A stretch of DNA of 64,000 nt from Ciborinia camelliae (Eukaryota > Ascomycota > Leotiomycetes > Helotiales > Sclerotiniaceae), in contig JANPYM010000007.1 in the NCBI GenBank assembly GCA_025890175.1, positions 2,251,517 through 2,315,516 of the forward strand, in the 5' to 3' direction. Within the stretch, counting starts at the first letter, position 1. Each line of letters starts with the position of its first letter. A model generated the notes under the pieces. That model did not search any database. It saw only the letters and a program-made list of their open reading frames with translations, and had not been told where the DNA came from. Shown piece after piece: positions 34,817-48,540 of the stretch. A program made the position numbers and the translations under genes.

Positions 34817-37800
34817 ATGGACTTTCCATCAACACCACATTTACCTCCAACATCTGATCCAGCATTATTAGAAGATTGGGAGAAATCATTTGACCCTTTG
34901 ATTTTACCACCAAATACTAAATCGGACGAATTTGAAGTATTGCATTTGATTGAAGAGGAAACTCGGCTCAGGAAGAATAGAGAAAAGGTGGTTATTCAAC
35001 ATAGAGCTTGGAAAGTTGCTGAGGCATTTCGAAGTGAGGCAGATCATATTCAAGGTAAGGAGCCTTTGTTATGGGAAGGCACAGGACAATCTAAATAAAA
35101 ATCCCTTTGCAGAAACACCGGTCCGAATAAAATCCTCAAAGCAACAACACTCCTTTTTCATATCTTCCTCCCCACCAAATCTCAAAATGCCTTTAATATC
35201 ATCGCCAATCGATTATCCTCCAAGTTCTTCGCCACCTGCAGTGAAAAGACCACATCCGGTTAAAGCATCGGACCTTCGAAAGCCACTCAAAGTTGGAGGG
35301 TTTCTGCTAGATGATGGATCAGATGTTGAGGAAGACTTTGAGCAACCTGCAGCAAAGCGGAGAATGACCAAGAAATCAGCAACTCCAATTATCGTACCAG
35401 AAGAGAATTTACAAAAAGATTCCGCAAACGAATACGAAGGCCAACCACAACCACTGAAAACTGGACCACGCCAGACTGTTGGTGGTTTCTTGATCTATGA
35501 TGATGACGAGGAGGACGAGGAGTATTCAGGGGTTGAGATTTTGCGAGACACACCATTGCCAAAATTGGCCCTTGAACCTACAACAGATTCCATTGGGGAT
35601 AATAATCATACTTCAGCATTGCCAGCTTTTCTGAACAACAAAACGACCAAAGCTGGAGATATACAGACATGCTCGGGGAAATCCTTTTCGATAAATCTAA
35701 AAAAGACGGCTGCCCCTATATCATTCGAGAAATTGGTAGCAGCAAGATCTACCACGAAAGCCGGGCGAGCAAAGAAGAGTTACTATGGGATAAACATACA
35801 TGAGTTGATCGAGGAAGCTTCAAAAGAGACCAAGGCAAAGGAATCACGAAAAGCCGAAACAGCCAATGAAATCATGCCTTCGATCGAGAACCTTGCAGGA
35901 AAGAAACCTCGCAAGTCATTGATGTGGACAGAAAAGTATCGAGCAAGACATTTCCTGGAACTTTGTGGGGACGATCGCACTCATCGTCAAGTGTTACGAT
36001 GGCTCAAAGCCTGGGATCCTATCGTTTTCCCTAAATCTGGGAAGCCTAAAGTTGCGCCGACGAAGAAATTCGGGGAAACAGAAGAAGAAAAACCTCATCG
36101 CAAGATTTTGATGCTTACTGGACCTCCCGGTCTAGGTAAAACTACTTTGGCACATGTTTGTGCAAGGCAAGCTGGTTATGAAGTTATGGAAATCAATGCC
36201 AGTGATGAACGAAGTCGAGATGTGGTGAAGGGTCGAATTAGAACTAGTGTGGGCACGGAAAACGTGAAGACTGGTTCGACTGTGACATCAAAATCCGGAC
36301 ACGTACAGAAGCATGCCCATCCACTTTGTGTGGTTGTAGATGAAGTGGATGGAGTTGTTGGGGGTGCCGGTGGATCAGGTGAAGGTGGATTTATCAAGGC
36401 GTTGATTGACCTAATACTTCTGGATCAAAAGAATTCTTCGACAGTAGGCACGAATACCAACCACTCTAAGAAAAAGAAGGGTGATGATTTTCGACTCATG
36501 CGACCCCTAATCTTGATCTGCAATGATGTATATCACCCATCTCTGCGACCTTTACGCAATTCGAGCTTCGCTGAAGTTATACACATCCGAAAGCCACCAC
36601 TAGACGCTGTTGTTCAGCGAATGCAAGCAGTTTTTGAGAAAGAAGGCGTATCCTGTGATAGTGATGCCATCCGTCGATTATGTGAAGCAACATGGGGTAT
36701 AAGTCCCATGGATGCCAAGAAAGGGGCCGAAGGAACCGGCGAAGGCGATCTAAGAAGCATCATGGTAGTAGGAGAATGGGCAGCAGGAAAACTCAAGATT
36801 GAATCCAAAGGCCAAAGGCCTCGCCTAACTCGAAAATGGGTTGAACAGAACATGACCGGTGATCTATCTCACGGTGGGGGTGGTTCTCGTGCTGTTGGAC
36901 GAGGAGGTATCAAAGAAGTTGTGAACCGTGTCTTCCTTGAGGGAGCCGGTTTCCCTCGACCCACAAGTTTCAAAAATATAATACCAGATGACACATTTAA
37001 CGCAGAGCCCAAAACACAACTTGGCGTCGCCGAACTTGCCCGCAAAGCAGGTATGGATCGCCTTGGATCCATGATCGAGACCAGCGGTGACACCGAGAGG
37101 ATCATGACTGATATCTTTGGCGAATATCCCAATCAACCCTTCAATGACGATTCCATTCTTTCTAAACCGGATGCTGCATATGAATGGTTACACTTTCATG
37201 ATAGTTGTTCATCGCGAGTCTTTTCAGGCCAGGAATGGGAATTAGCTGGTTATCTCACTCAACCTATTCTCGCATGGCATCACTTATTTGCCTCGCCCGC
37301 CCGCCACTATTTCCGCTCTGACAACCAACCCAACAAAAAATGGAATAAAAATGACGAAGACGCTGAGCCCGAAGCTGAACCCCTACCCTTCACCGGTCCA
37401 CGCGCTGATTTCTCTGCTTTTGAAATGGAGAAGTTAAATAGAAGTACAATTCAAGGACTACAAGCCCAACTCGACGCTAAGCTCCTGAGGAGTTTTAGAA
37501 GTTGCGAGGATATAGCTATGGATTTATTGCCATATGTAGTGCGCATGATCAGTCCGGAGGTCAAACCCATTATCGTAGGAGGAAGCGGTGAAACGAAGGG
37601 TATAGCCAGCGTTCGCAAGGATACGGAGAAAAGAATGGTTAAGAGAGCCGTGGATGTTATGAGTGAGATTGGTGTCGTGTTTGAAAGAGGGAGATTAGAG
37701 GGCAGCGATGCAGGTGCGGGGAAATGGGGGGCGAGTGAGTGGGTTTATAGGATGGAACCACCGCTTGATACGTTGGTTACCTTTCTTACGTCGCCTTCAC

Positions 37801-38210
37801 GATCTGATGCTACTTCTGTCCGTTATGCAGTGAGACAAGTTCTAGATCAGGAGTATCAGAAGAACATTATTGTGAGGGAGAATGCGGCGAGACAAGCGAG
37901 GTTTAAAGCAGGGAATCCTGCTGGTGGGGACGAGGAATACTCTTTTGAGAAGGGAAAACTTGGGAAGGGGAAGAGTGAGAAGAAGGTTTTGGAAGTGGGG
38001 GCCAGAAATGAGGTCAAGAGGGATTTCTTTGGAAGAGTGCTGGAAGATAGAGTATTGGGTAGCAGGGATGGTAATGCTGGTGGTGGGGGTAATCGGGCTA
38101 GCGGAGCAAAGGGGAAGGAAGAAAAGAAAGTCTGGGTTACGTTTCATGAAGGTTTCTCGAATGCGGTCAGGAAACCGATTACGATTGAGGAGTTGATGAG
38201 AGGATTGTAG
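34817..38210 (+). CDS. ctf18: Chromosome transmission fidelity protein 18 (alternative clamp loader subunit)
   Basis: Two exons, 34817-35054 and 35113-38210, 1111 residues. The 58-bp intron (GTAAGG..TTTGCAG) has a phase 1 junction. A long disordered N-terminal region precedes the AAA+ domain. It begins at LMWTEKYRARHFLELCGDD, with Walker A GPPGLGKTT near residues 416-424, the RFC box INASDERS, and Walker B VVVDEVDG near 486-493. The late C-terminus, KVWVTFHEGFSNAVRKPITIEEL, is the short Ctf18 tail that binds Dcc1-Ctf8. Ctf18 replaces Rfc1 in a PCNA loader used for sister-chromatid cohesion and the replication checkpoint. A frame extending upstream of exon 2 is intron read-through and was rejected. 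Confidence 0.95.
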
Positions 38211-41200
38211 ATTTCTTGTCTAGAGTGAGATCAAGTGACAGGGGGTTGTATAGACAGACACGTTGGAAAGAAATAATGAGTTATGAATGAAGAATATTAC
38301 TGTACTGTACCATCACTCAGAGAGAGCAGAACTGAGAAAGAATGGGCTTTGTTATCGTGTCTAATATACTACTCCCCTTTGACTTTTTTGATAAATATCT
38401 CGCGAATAATACTTCCCATCTAATCTAATCTTCTCTGATGCGTCTAATATTCACTTTCAAGTCTTTGTCTTTGGTCCCTCGCTTATTATTTTCGTCCCCT
38501 TAATGGACACATAATTCTCAATTCGCTTCCTAAACGAAAACCTGCACCAATATAATCAAGTCTAGCACATTCCAACTTCCAAGTAAATAATCCTTGTGAG
38601 ATAGAAGGGAAGTTTGGCTGTGCTGCACTGCACTGCATGGAATTTGAGTGGAATGTGGAGGTGAGGTGAGATTTATATTTATGAGGGGATTAAGTTTTGT
38701 TTTTTTGTGGGGGGATTTTACTTTTTTCTTCATACTTTCCGCTTGACTTTTTTTTTATCGGTATGATATTGATCATGTTGAAAGCATGTATTCTTTGCAC
38801 ACAGGGAAATTATATTAGCTCCTTGATTAGAATCTAGATCTTTATGGGAGTGGATGTGGGAATGCCATTGGAGTATTCCTTGCTTCTCATAATCTTCTTC
38901 CATGTGTTATGGGGCAGGGAGTGTTTGAGCGTAGCCCGAGGTTGATTGCGAGAAGGAAGTTGAAATGTTCGAACTTCATTCATAAGTGATTCGAGGCAGT
39001 CACAGAGGTGGTTTTATCAGGTCGAGTGTTCAATAGCTTAGTGTATCAAATATTGGCTTAGGAAGTGAGATATGAACAAGCTCACTCTTGTTATTTATAT
39101 TATTAATCTTCAATCTGCATGCTTGATCTCTGAATCATATCCGTTTTGTGTTGGAGGCACCTAGTTAGCTCTTGCTTAGCCAAAAAGTTTAGGTAGGCAC
39201 CGAGCTAGTGGGTCACCGTGATGACGTAATGTTGAATTACGGAACGCTTTCATAATTAGGGCTTCAGAAATTCCGAAGATCTTTGCTCTGGGACAGGTAA
39301 GTTTACATTTCGTCTGTTTTGTAAATCTGGAAGCGTGAAATTATTGATTGTCTAAATAGTAGGAGGAATGCGGAGAAGGTGGGGGAAGGTGAAAAGTATA
39401 TACATTTCACTTATTAGATTTAGATCCGACTCAATTCCTTGCTCTATCAAGGGCAAACCCGAACCGTTTTGCTTTTGTTTCAACTTGATTCTTTAGTCAA
39501 GCTTGAAAATTCTTTTCCTTCAACAAATATGTCTGCTCTGGTTCCTCTTCCTCTGAATGCTACGAACTGATATTCTATGCTAATACTGACTGACACAATT
39601 CTTCTTCTCATATCTCCTTTCATCTTATGTACCTTCAATCCACCTACAGTAGGATTGCTATCAAATGGGGATCAACAAAGAGGAAGTGTTTGCAGATTTG
39701 TGTTATTGTTTCTATTATTATTGTTGTTATATTGTGTATCGAGCTAGTGTATGTAGAACTATTTTATATCAACAGTTTCACATAGTACCTAGGTATTATC
39801 ATTGCCATCGTTTAATTTACAGGGTATCATCTATCTATCCATATTTTAGAAAAAGAACCATCTCTGAAAGTTCAGTATAGATTTTGACCTTTTTTGTATT
39901 CTTGGAGAAGCCCAGCTTCTACAATATTAGCGACCTCAATCCCTGTTTTCCATTGTCGCTGGCATGCTCAGTGCATAAAGCTGTGAGGTTTTGGAAAGAT
40001 ACCGAGATGAATATTCACTATTACTATCCTCCCCTTTAAAATTTGTGCCTGTCCCTTAGCTTAAGACGTTATCTTCCGTGAATGCATTATTTATATCCTA
40101 TTAATCTTCATACTCAATATATCCCCCTATTTGCAAATACAATACCGAAAATCTCAAGCCTCTATATGCATCATGACTTTATCAATTGCCAATTCTTATC
40201 TAGTATATTAAAAATTGAACTCACTTAGAAAATTGACACCTTTTATAGATCATAGAATCCAGTATCTCACATTTGCTCTGCAGGTCCCCTCTTGTATCGA
40301 ATTCACTTATTGGTGTTTCACTCGCATGTGCAGATTAACTCTCTTTCTAGGCTCTTGAGCTCTACCCTATCCTTATCCATCTATATAAGCGGCATATAGT
40401 ATAGGTAGCTTAGAATAACTTCCTTCCCAAAGGCCTATGAGTTGGTGAAAGAAGATTGAATGGTGATTTTGGTGATCTTCCATGTTTTATTTCGGGGAAT
40501 CTTGTTCCTAAATCTTACATACCTAACCTAAACCTCACTAGAAAGATTTCGGAGACCACTGGCTTTTTATAGACTGGCGTTGTTGATTTATATGATATTA
40601 TAAGTTACTTTCGTCCTTTATTTGCGGATTACCGTCTATCTGAACACCGGAAGAGATAGACTAGGTATCCACAACAGTCTCAAGTAAATTCTAGCTTTTG
40701 GTACTATCTCCCATGATTCTTCACTCTGCTCACCTACTTATCAAATGTAACAAGTGGCCATGACAGCAGATTTACGGTCTAACTTTGATTTCTCTATCCT
40801 TCTTCCCGAAAAGTCGAGGTTTCTCCCACCCTTATCATCATAAGGATTGTTCCCAAGTACTTGTGTACACCCTATCAAATAATTTAACTCCAGTCTATCA
40901 GTAATGGGATGGGGCAGAATAGGTATGGAAACCCAGATATCTTATAAAGATGATTGGGATCTACATTTAATCAACATTTATCTTCGTCGCTCTCTAATCC
41001 TCCGAGGAGATTCATGGGTGATTGACATGTACATCAACAGTTTCTTTGCTGCGTACTTCCGATATAACATTCACGTTTGCTTCCTCTCTATAAATAGTAC
41101 GTCTACAGAGCCTCCAGTTGACTTCAATACACAAAGTTAGGAATGGCTGAGGAATCAATAACACAGGGGGCACAGCACAAGTTGCGATGGGATCTCAATT

Positions 41201-44200
41201 ACCACGAACCATAAACAAGTATTAGAGCTAAATCGTGCAATCGAACCCACGAATTTCGAAACATGCATACTTTAATACTGCTGCATGGTTATCAGAGAAG
41301 AACTGAACTTTCATTGTTGTTAAAATCTACATTGTTGTCGTTTTATTTCCGGATAATCATTAATATTCGGCTGAAGTCAATGCGGGAGAAGACATTGGAA
41401 GCCCCAGAGTTTACTACAGTTCCTCTTCAAAGGATTTTCAAAACCAACGTCTTACTCTATAAATTCCAGGTCTCAGAAGGTGCCGGCATGAAGACTCTTC
41501 AATATCGTACTTTTTTGGCTGCGTGGACTCTTACGTACCGTCATACAAATAACTTTTTAAAAGGCATAGGAAGCTTTCCTTTTCCTTGCAATGAAATTCA
41601 TCCCCTCATGATTCACACGTCTAATCCATCTTTCCCAACATGGCGCCCCACACAAGCGTATCTTCCGAAAGTATCACGTTGTGCTCGCAAACCTTAGGTG
41701 AATATAGTCAAAGTCCCGGGATAAATTAATTGGTTCAACTACATGTTTTTGACTATTCGAGTAGGCTAATTTGCTTAGGAGTAGTGCAAGGATCAGCACA
41801 ACCATAAAAAGATAACGAGAAGCTGAGTATCTGGCAACTATGTTACCTGCGGAAGATGCAAAAAACGGAAAAGGCAGTCCATCCTCGACCAGCCAAATTT
41901 TGTGCTGTTCAGGATAGATTCTTTCACAATAATTTCTTCATCCTTATCATATAGAAACCATCTCATCCTCTACCAACAAGTTCAAGCTCTTATAACGACA
42001 ACAAAACTGCTCTTTACGCCTACTGTTGCTGTCATTGGAAAATGATTAGCATGAAGAAAGAATATTTGTCAGGATATCAGCGCAAAGTCCTAATAGTAAA
42101 TGTATATGCTACATATGGTTATGAAGCAAGGTGGGTATTATTCGATTGTATTCGGGCTCATGGGCTGTCTCTCCTCTTACTATAGTGGTAGGTCTGATCT
42201 ATCATCAATATCTAAAGAATGTTGAAGGATGAGTATGAGGAGCCTCAAACATCATGGCGAAGAGAATTGTTATTTTCTAGGCCAAAAGTCATTCGAGAAG
42301 ATCGCTGATTTATTAGCAATGAATGAAAAAAGCCCGCCCACTATTAAATATAAAAATGTATATAAATTGTTTGCTAAGACCATACTGCTGCCATTTGCAG
42401 CCTCCACGTTGTCATTCTCCAAAGACTGTAGGTTGATATATATTAGACGAGACTCTGTGACACGATATGATTATACGATAGGAGTTGAGCAACTTGAACC
42501 AGATGCGAGTTGCTCACTAGAGAATCGAAATTGTCTCATTCAACTCCATGCCATCTTTCATACGGCTTGTATTTGGGAGACTTCTGTATACCGAAGGTTA
42601 GATTCATACGTATTTGTTCTGAGAAGTCTCTTATGGGCAGAAGAAAAAAGAGGTGGGAGAACTAAAATAAGGTTGGGCCCTCTACAACCTCTCTCCATCC
42701 TCTCGCCATCCTCTCTCCCACCCAAACTCCCACCGCCAATCCCACTTCAGAGTTTACCCACACAGTTCTCCCTCAACCAAGCCCCAGATCTAAAAAAAAA
42801 GCAAAATAGAGGAGAGAACCGGAAAGAAAGCCGAAGCCACAAATACGATACCAGGAATAGTATTTGAACATTTACTTGCTTGGACACTTTATACGAATAG
42901 CGAATATAACGAAGTGTAAATGGACCTTGCCCTAACAATATTTCTTTATTCAGATACAGAGCTAAGACCCGTAACTTACTACATATATGGGAGTATTGGC
43001 TTGGATCGTGGACTTCAAATTTCTTTGCGACCTCAGAACCCAAATTGGGGGTTTTACTCCCAGCCGCATTCGCCTCTATGATTCACAAGCGCATCCCCTT
43101 CTATCTCTTCCATTTTCTCCAATCTAAATAGGAGGGTATCCACCCTATTCTTTGTGTGCTACGTCAGCTTTCCCGCAACAACCATATAAATACTCTCATG
43201 CGTTCTTCTTTCTAATCTTCAAGCCCGACAGAAATACGAAGGCACACCAGAAAAGGAAAAATGCTTTCTCATTGAGAGTTTATGTTCTGCCCAGCAGAAC
43301 ACGGATGTAGCCAAAGAGAAATTGAACTTTTATATATCTAAATTAGGGTGAAAAAATAGCTTGTCGTTGTTGTTTATTTTTTAACGTCAGTATTCCTTTG
43401 ACTTTTACTATCATATACCTTCCTAGTTGGCATTGGATTGTATTGAGAGGGGATTGAGAGATGAATTCCTAAGGAGATGATGAGATAGGATGAACTGAAG
43501 TATGCAGGCTCCACGATTATAAACTACAATTTGAAAATTTTTCATTGACTTCATTGCCAGATAACTTTCTCATAATCTTGTTGAGAGAATTTCGCCAAAA
43601 AAAATCGACAGCTTCTAGTAGATATCATTGCCGATAATTATATAGTCTCACTGTCATTTTATTGACCGATCTTGTAAATTTCAGCCCGTAGTCACATTAC
43701 TATTATACAAGAATCACCTTATTCTTTACTGGAAGAGATAATCCATCAGCTTGTGCTTTGTGAGACCATAGGAGAATGCCATTACTATAGCCATAGTTAA
43801 CCACCCATGATATACCTACTAGCTAGGTAGTCATGCGAACCTTGTTTTACCCCTCTTCAGCTGGCAAACTCCTTCTACTAGGCATATATACACTGTCTAT
43901 GATTAATAATACGTCAAGCGTGCTAGAAGGACCTTGGGAGGGTAAAAGAAAACCATATATATAAAAGGGAACACTGAAGCTCTCCTGTAAAGTCAAAATA
44001 AAGAGAGCCATTCCATGAAATTCACAGTGCATGGGAAGAATGTAACTAATAACTACCTAGTTAGTAACTACACACAGAGCTACTTCCCCTGGTTTCTTTT
44101 CGAGGTCTATAAGACAAGCAGGGAGAAACACAAAAGCTCGAGAATTGAATTTCATTGTTGTGGATCATGGAAATGGCATGTATATTGTCATTTCTCTAGA

Positions 44201-44781
44201 ATTCAGACCCGCAAAAGAACGAATGCTCGATATAAGGTGGTCAGATACTGTAGTTCTTCAAGGCATAACCCACAGGAGAAAGTCGCATAGCATTGACGAT
44301 GCCGGAGACACGTGAGCCATCATCAAAGAACGAGAAGAGAAAATAAGTAGATGATTTTTGTTGTATTCCCATCTTTCTCGCCACACTTTCCGAACTTTTA
44401 TATTTAAGATCTAGAGTAAGTATTTAAGTACTCTGGATCATTTGCTGAACTGCCTATCAAGAATACAATCCTACTTTTTCCGTACATTCGAATTCACCAC
44501 TTGATGATTCACACCCTGATGTCTGGTCCTAATTTATCAAAACTTCCGCCATCTACTTCCGAAATTTATTATATAAGCCTCAGTTACTACCGCACTTTCC
44601 AAAGTCATCTCAACGATGGATTACCTACTTTCTGCATTGCTTTAGAAGGGCAGCAAGCACAGGTACAGGACGTAGAGAATTCTATGGAACCCCAGCTCCC
44701 AGCAGATACATCTGGAGATAAATGGTGTATATCGAGGACGAATAAATAGGATGATATATCTAAATATATTGAAACCTACTA
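38211..44781. other. Gene-poor region left of the transposon
   Basis: About 6.5 kb with no gene I can support. Open frames here (39665-39880, 40904-41140, 41263-41697, 42229-42867, 44501-44749) have no recognisable domain and do not join into longer coding units. Base composition is ordinary to moderately A+T-rich. It could hold non-coding RNA, decayed repeats or lineage-specific short genes that cannot be judged by eye. Confidence 0.5.
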
Positions 44782-44860
44782 TAGTTAAGGACACTCAAAC
44801 ACGACAAAAAAAATAATTTCAATTAATTGAATTTTTTTTTATATTAAATTATATAGAATA
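44782..44860 (+). repeat. Left terminal inverted repeat
   Basis: 79 bp matching the reverse complement of 48,460-48,538 except for six transitions. It includes a run of eight A near 44,805-44,812 and nine T near 44,832-44,840 that are preserved in both copies. Confidence 0.92.
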
Positions 44861-47800
44861 TTTAAAGACGTTTAAATATACAATAATATTTATTATTTTA
44901 TATATATTTAATTTAATATCAAATATATAAGGAAATTATATAATAATAAATAAAGTTTAAAGCTTTTATTTAAAATTATATTCTATTATCTAATATTTTT
45001 ATATATTATTTAATTTTTTATATAATAAAAGATTATTATTTAATATTTTTATATTACTATTTGATATGGAAGTTTATATTAAAATAATAAAATCTTTATT
45101 ATTTTAAATAAAATAAATAAAGAAATAATATATTAATATTTCTTTTAATTTTTATTTTAAATTTGTATATTTAAATATTCTAAATTATTATTTTTATAAA
45201 TAAAATATATTATTTTGAAGTTATTAAAATCGTTTATATATATAATATTTCTAATATAATAAAGTTTATATATTAAATTGTATATTTTTTAAATAAAATC
45301 AATAATATTTATATTAGTACTTATATTTAATAATCTTTTATTTATAGTACCGAATATTTTACAAAGTTTATTAATATTAATATATCTAGCTTTATCGATA
45401 AGGTTGCAATTTATATTAAAAAAAAAATAATTTTGTATTTAAAGATTAATTAAAAATAGAAAACGATTATTATACAATCATTATATATCTATATAATAGA
45501 AAAAGGATTATAATATTTTTAAAATATTTATATAATTCTTATAATTATAGTTTTGATTTATAGAATAATTTATGAAATAATTTAATTATATAAAAAATAA
45601 TAAAGATGGCTAATTCCAAGAAATTAGAATAAATTATTTATTTGTTTTTTATTATTTAGTTTTATCAAAATTCTTTATTAATACTAAATTGATTGTTTTA
45701 TAATCTTTCTATTTTTTTACAATTTATATTATTGTTTTAATATTCAAATCTTTTTTATAGATATCTATAAATCGGAAGATACAATTATAGAATCTATATA
45801 TTATATTAATTATATATATATTTAATATTTTTAATATTTTTTTTTAATATATACAAAGCTTTTCTTTTTAATTTAATAATATAAAGTTTTGTTATAACTT
45901 TAATATATTTTAATAAAATTAAATTTACAATAAAATTTAAAAAAAAATATATATTTATAATTTTTTTTTATTAATAATTTTTTAATTATTGATTTTTGTT
46001 TTTTAAAATCACTATAATTTTGCAAGATTTTTACTATACAATATAATTTATAATCTTTAAAAAAAAAAAATTCGGGATTAAAATATCAAAATAAATATTT
46101 AACTTTTAATAATTTTTCTATCAATAAACAACTTTTTTTTTTAAAAACTTTTTTTATTTTTTTAAAAATCTTTATTTTATTATTCTATATATAAAACTAC
46201 TAAAGAAAATTATAAAATTGATTATATAAATATATAACAATTTTTACTAAATAAATAATATCATTTTGCATTAATTGTTTATTATTATCTAATAAATTTA
46301 TAATAAAAATATTCAAAACTTTTTTATTAAAAAATTAATATATAAATAATTAATTAAATATAAAAATATTAATATAATTAGGATATTATTTTTCAAATAT
46401 ATTAATTATATTAATTAATTATACTAATAATTATTTTGTATTTTATTATAGATTTTCGTTAATATTAAAATAAATAATTATTTTTACATTTTTAATAATA
46501 ATATTATTAGTATTTTTAATTTATATATATTCTTCGAAATTAATAAAATCAAATTTATAAATAAACTTTTCTTTGTTTTTATATAATACCTTTTATTATA
46601 TAATTATATTCATTTATATCTTTTTTTTGAAATTATATATATAATAACAATTTTTATTATATTAAACCCAAATATATTATTTTTTATTAAAATTTAATAT
46701 AAAAAATATAATAATTTATTTTATTATTCTATTTTTATTTATAATTTTATTATATTATATAATTTTTTTATTTAAAGTTTTTATTACAAATATAAATACC
46801 TTTTATTAATATTAAACTATATTTTTATATTTATATTTATTAATATAAACATCTTTCTTTTTTTCGAATTTTATAAAACCAAATTGTAAAAACTATCAAT
46901 ATATTATTTTTTTTAATAAAGATTTAATAAATATAATTATAAAATATATAAAAATTTTTTAATTAAATATACTTTTAAATATTAAAAAAATAATAAATAT
47001 TAAAAGTTATAATAAAAACTATATTTAATATACTTCAAAAATAATTTTATTATTTAAAATAAAATTACTAATACGTTTTTTATTTTTAATTTTAATTAAA
47101 AAAGTTTTATATACTTTAAAATAATTAAATAATATTCAAATCTTTTATATAAAATATTTAAAAATTAAATATATTTTTAAATAATTAATTTTAACAATTA
47201 TTAAAAATATTTTAATACGATTGTAATAATATAATTTATTTTTTAATATAAAATTGAAATAAAATTAAATAAATATATAATTATAATAATTTCAAATAAA
47301 TAAATTTAAAAATAATTTTATTAAAATTTTATATACCCTATTATATACTTCTTGATATATTAATATTTTAATAACAATTTTTTTATACCCTATAATCGAA
47401 TTTGATAATAATTTGTTTATAAATAATTTTATATAATCTTTATTTAATTTCGAAATAAAAAGTTTTTTTAAAACAATTTAAATAATTTCATTTTCTTTTT
47501 TTAATTCAATATTAATATTATTATTACTATTATTATCTATATAATAAAAAAATAAAGCTAATATTAATATTAATACAAAGACTAAAGATATAAAACTAAT
47601 TTTAATAGATTATATAAAAAAAGTAATAAATATTTATTTTTTTTGAAAAAATAAAAATATATTATTTATCATTTTTTTTATTATTTTTTTATTTCTTTTT
47701 TTTTCTTTTAAAATTTTAGTTTTATATCTTTATTAAATACGAATATAAAATATATACTCCGATCTTTACTTTGATTTAAAAGGTTTTAATAAATTTGAAA

Positions 47801-48459
47801 AAATAAATTTTTTGGATTTATATTATATATTAGATATATTTAATTCTATATATTTATTTTGTTTAATAAAAAAAATAATTTGATAATTCCAAAATTCATA
47901 ACTTATATAAAAAAGAGCATCAAAATCTACATTAAGTTTTTTAAATTTCAAATTTCATTTTTTTTAAGCTAAAAGATTATATATTAATTTAATAAAAACA
48001 AATTCTTTAAAAAAAACTAGTTTAAAAAGATTATTTTTTCAATCGAATTTAATAATTATAAAAATACAAAATTTTTTAAAAAAGTTAAATTTATTTATAA
48101 TAAATTAATAATTAAAAAAACTTTACTTTTTGTTAAATTAAAAAAAATAAAAATATTATCTTTAATAAAAAAAAAAAATTTCAAAATTTATTTTTTTATA
48201 TTAAATATAAAATTTTTATTATTAAACTTACAATTTCCAAAATAATATTAATCGATAAAAAATAATAAGAAAATTATATTAATACAATAAAATCTCAAAT
48301 ATATATTATTATTATTTTGTAATTAAAAATATATTATTTAAAATAATATCAAACAATTATATAATAATAAATTAGATTTTAAAATTTTGTTTTTTAGATT
48401 TTTGATAATCTTTTTATTAATATTTTAAAAATATTTTTATACCTATAAAATCAATTTAG

Positions 48460-48538
48460 TATTCTATATAATTTAATATAAAAAAAAATTTGATTAATTG
48501 AAATTATTTTTTTTGTTGTATTTGAGTGTCCTTGACTG
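48460..48538 (-). repeat. Right terminal inverted repeat
   Basis: Partner of the left repeat. On the minus strand it starts CAGTCAAGGACACTC, keeping C at positions 1 and 5 where the left copy has T. This suggests the right end is closer to the ancestral sequence at those sites. At positions 19 and 22 it is the right copy that has T and A. Confidence 0.92.
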
Positions 48539-48540
48539 TA

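Larger units (their letters stand above)
44780..48540. mobile_element. RIP-degenerated DNA transposon with 79-bp TIRs, Tc1/mariner (Fot1/pogo-like) type
   Basis: The element spans 44,782-48,538 (3757 bp) and is flanked on both sides by the dinucleotide TA (44,780-44,781 and 48,539-48,540). The two ends are inverted copies for 79 bp. Left begins TAGTTAAGGACACTC, right (reverse complement) begins CAGTCAAGGACACTC. They differ at six of 79 positions (1, 5, 19, 22, 47, 48), and every difference is a C/T or G/A transition. TA target duplication and a CAGT-like terminus are typical of the Tc1/mariner superfamily, which includes fungal Fot1/pogo elements. The interior is almost wholly A and T with stops throughout, so no transposase can be read. 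This is the expected end state of repeat-induced point mutation. At 3.76 kb it is longer than a usual Fot1-like element, so a nested insertion or different family is possible. Confidence 0.9.

Noticed and set aside
42229..42867. 212-codon plus-strand ORF in the gene-poor region
   Set aside because: No recognisable domain; its C-terminal part is simple Pro/Ser/Leu and Lys/Arg sequence from a C-rich then purine-rich tract. It is isolated and does not connect to other exons.
44780..48540. Centromere or mitochondrial insertion as explanation of the A/T block
   Set aside because: The block is only 3.76 kb, has exact inverted ends and a TA duplication, and contains no mitochondrial gene motif. A transposon explains it better.
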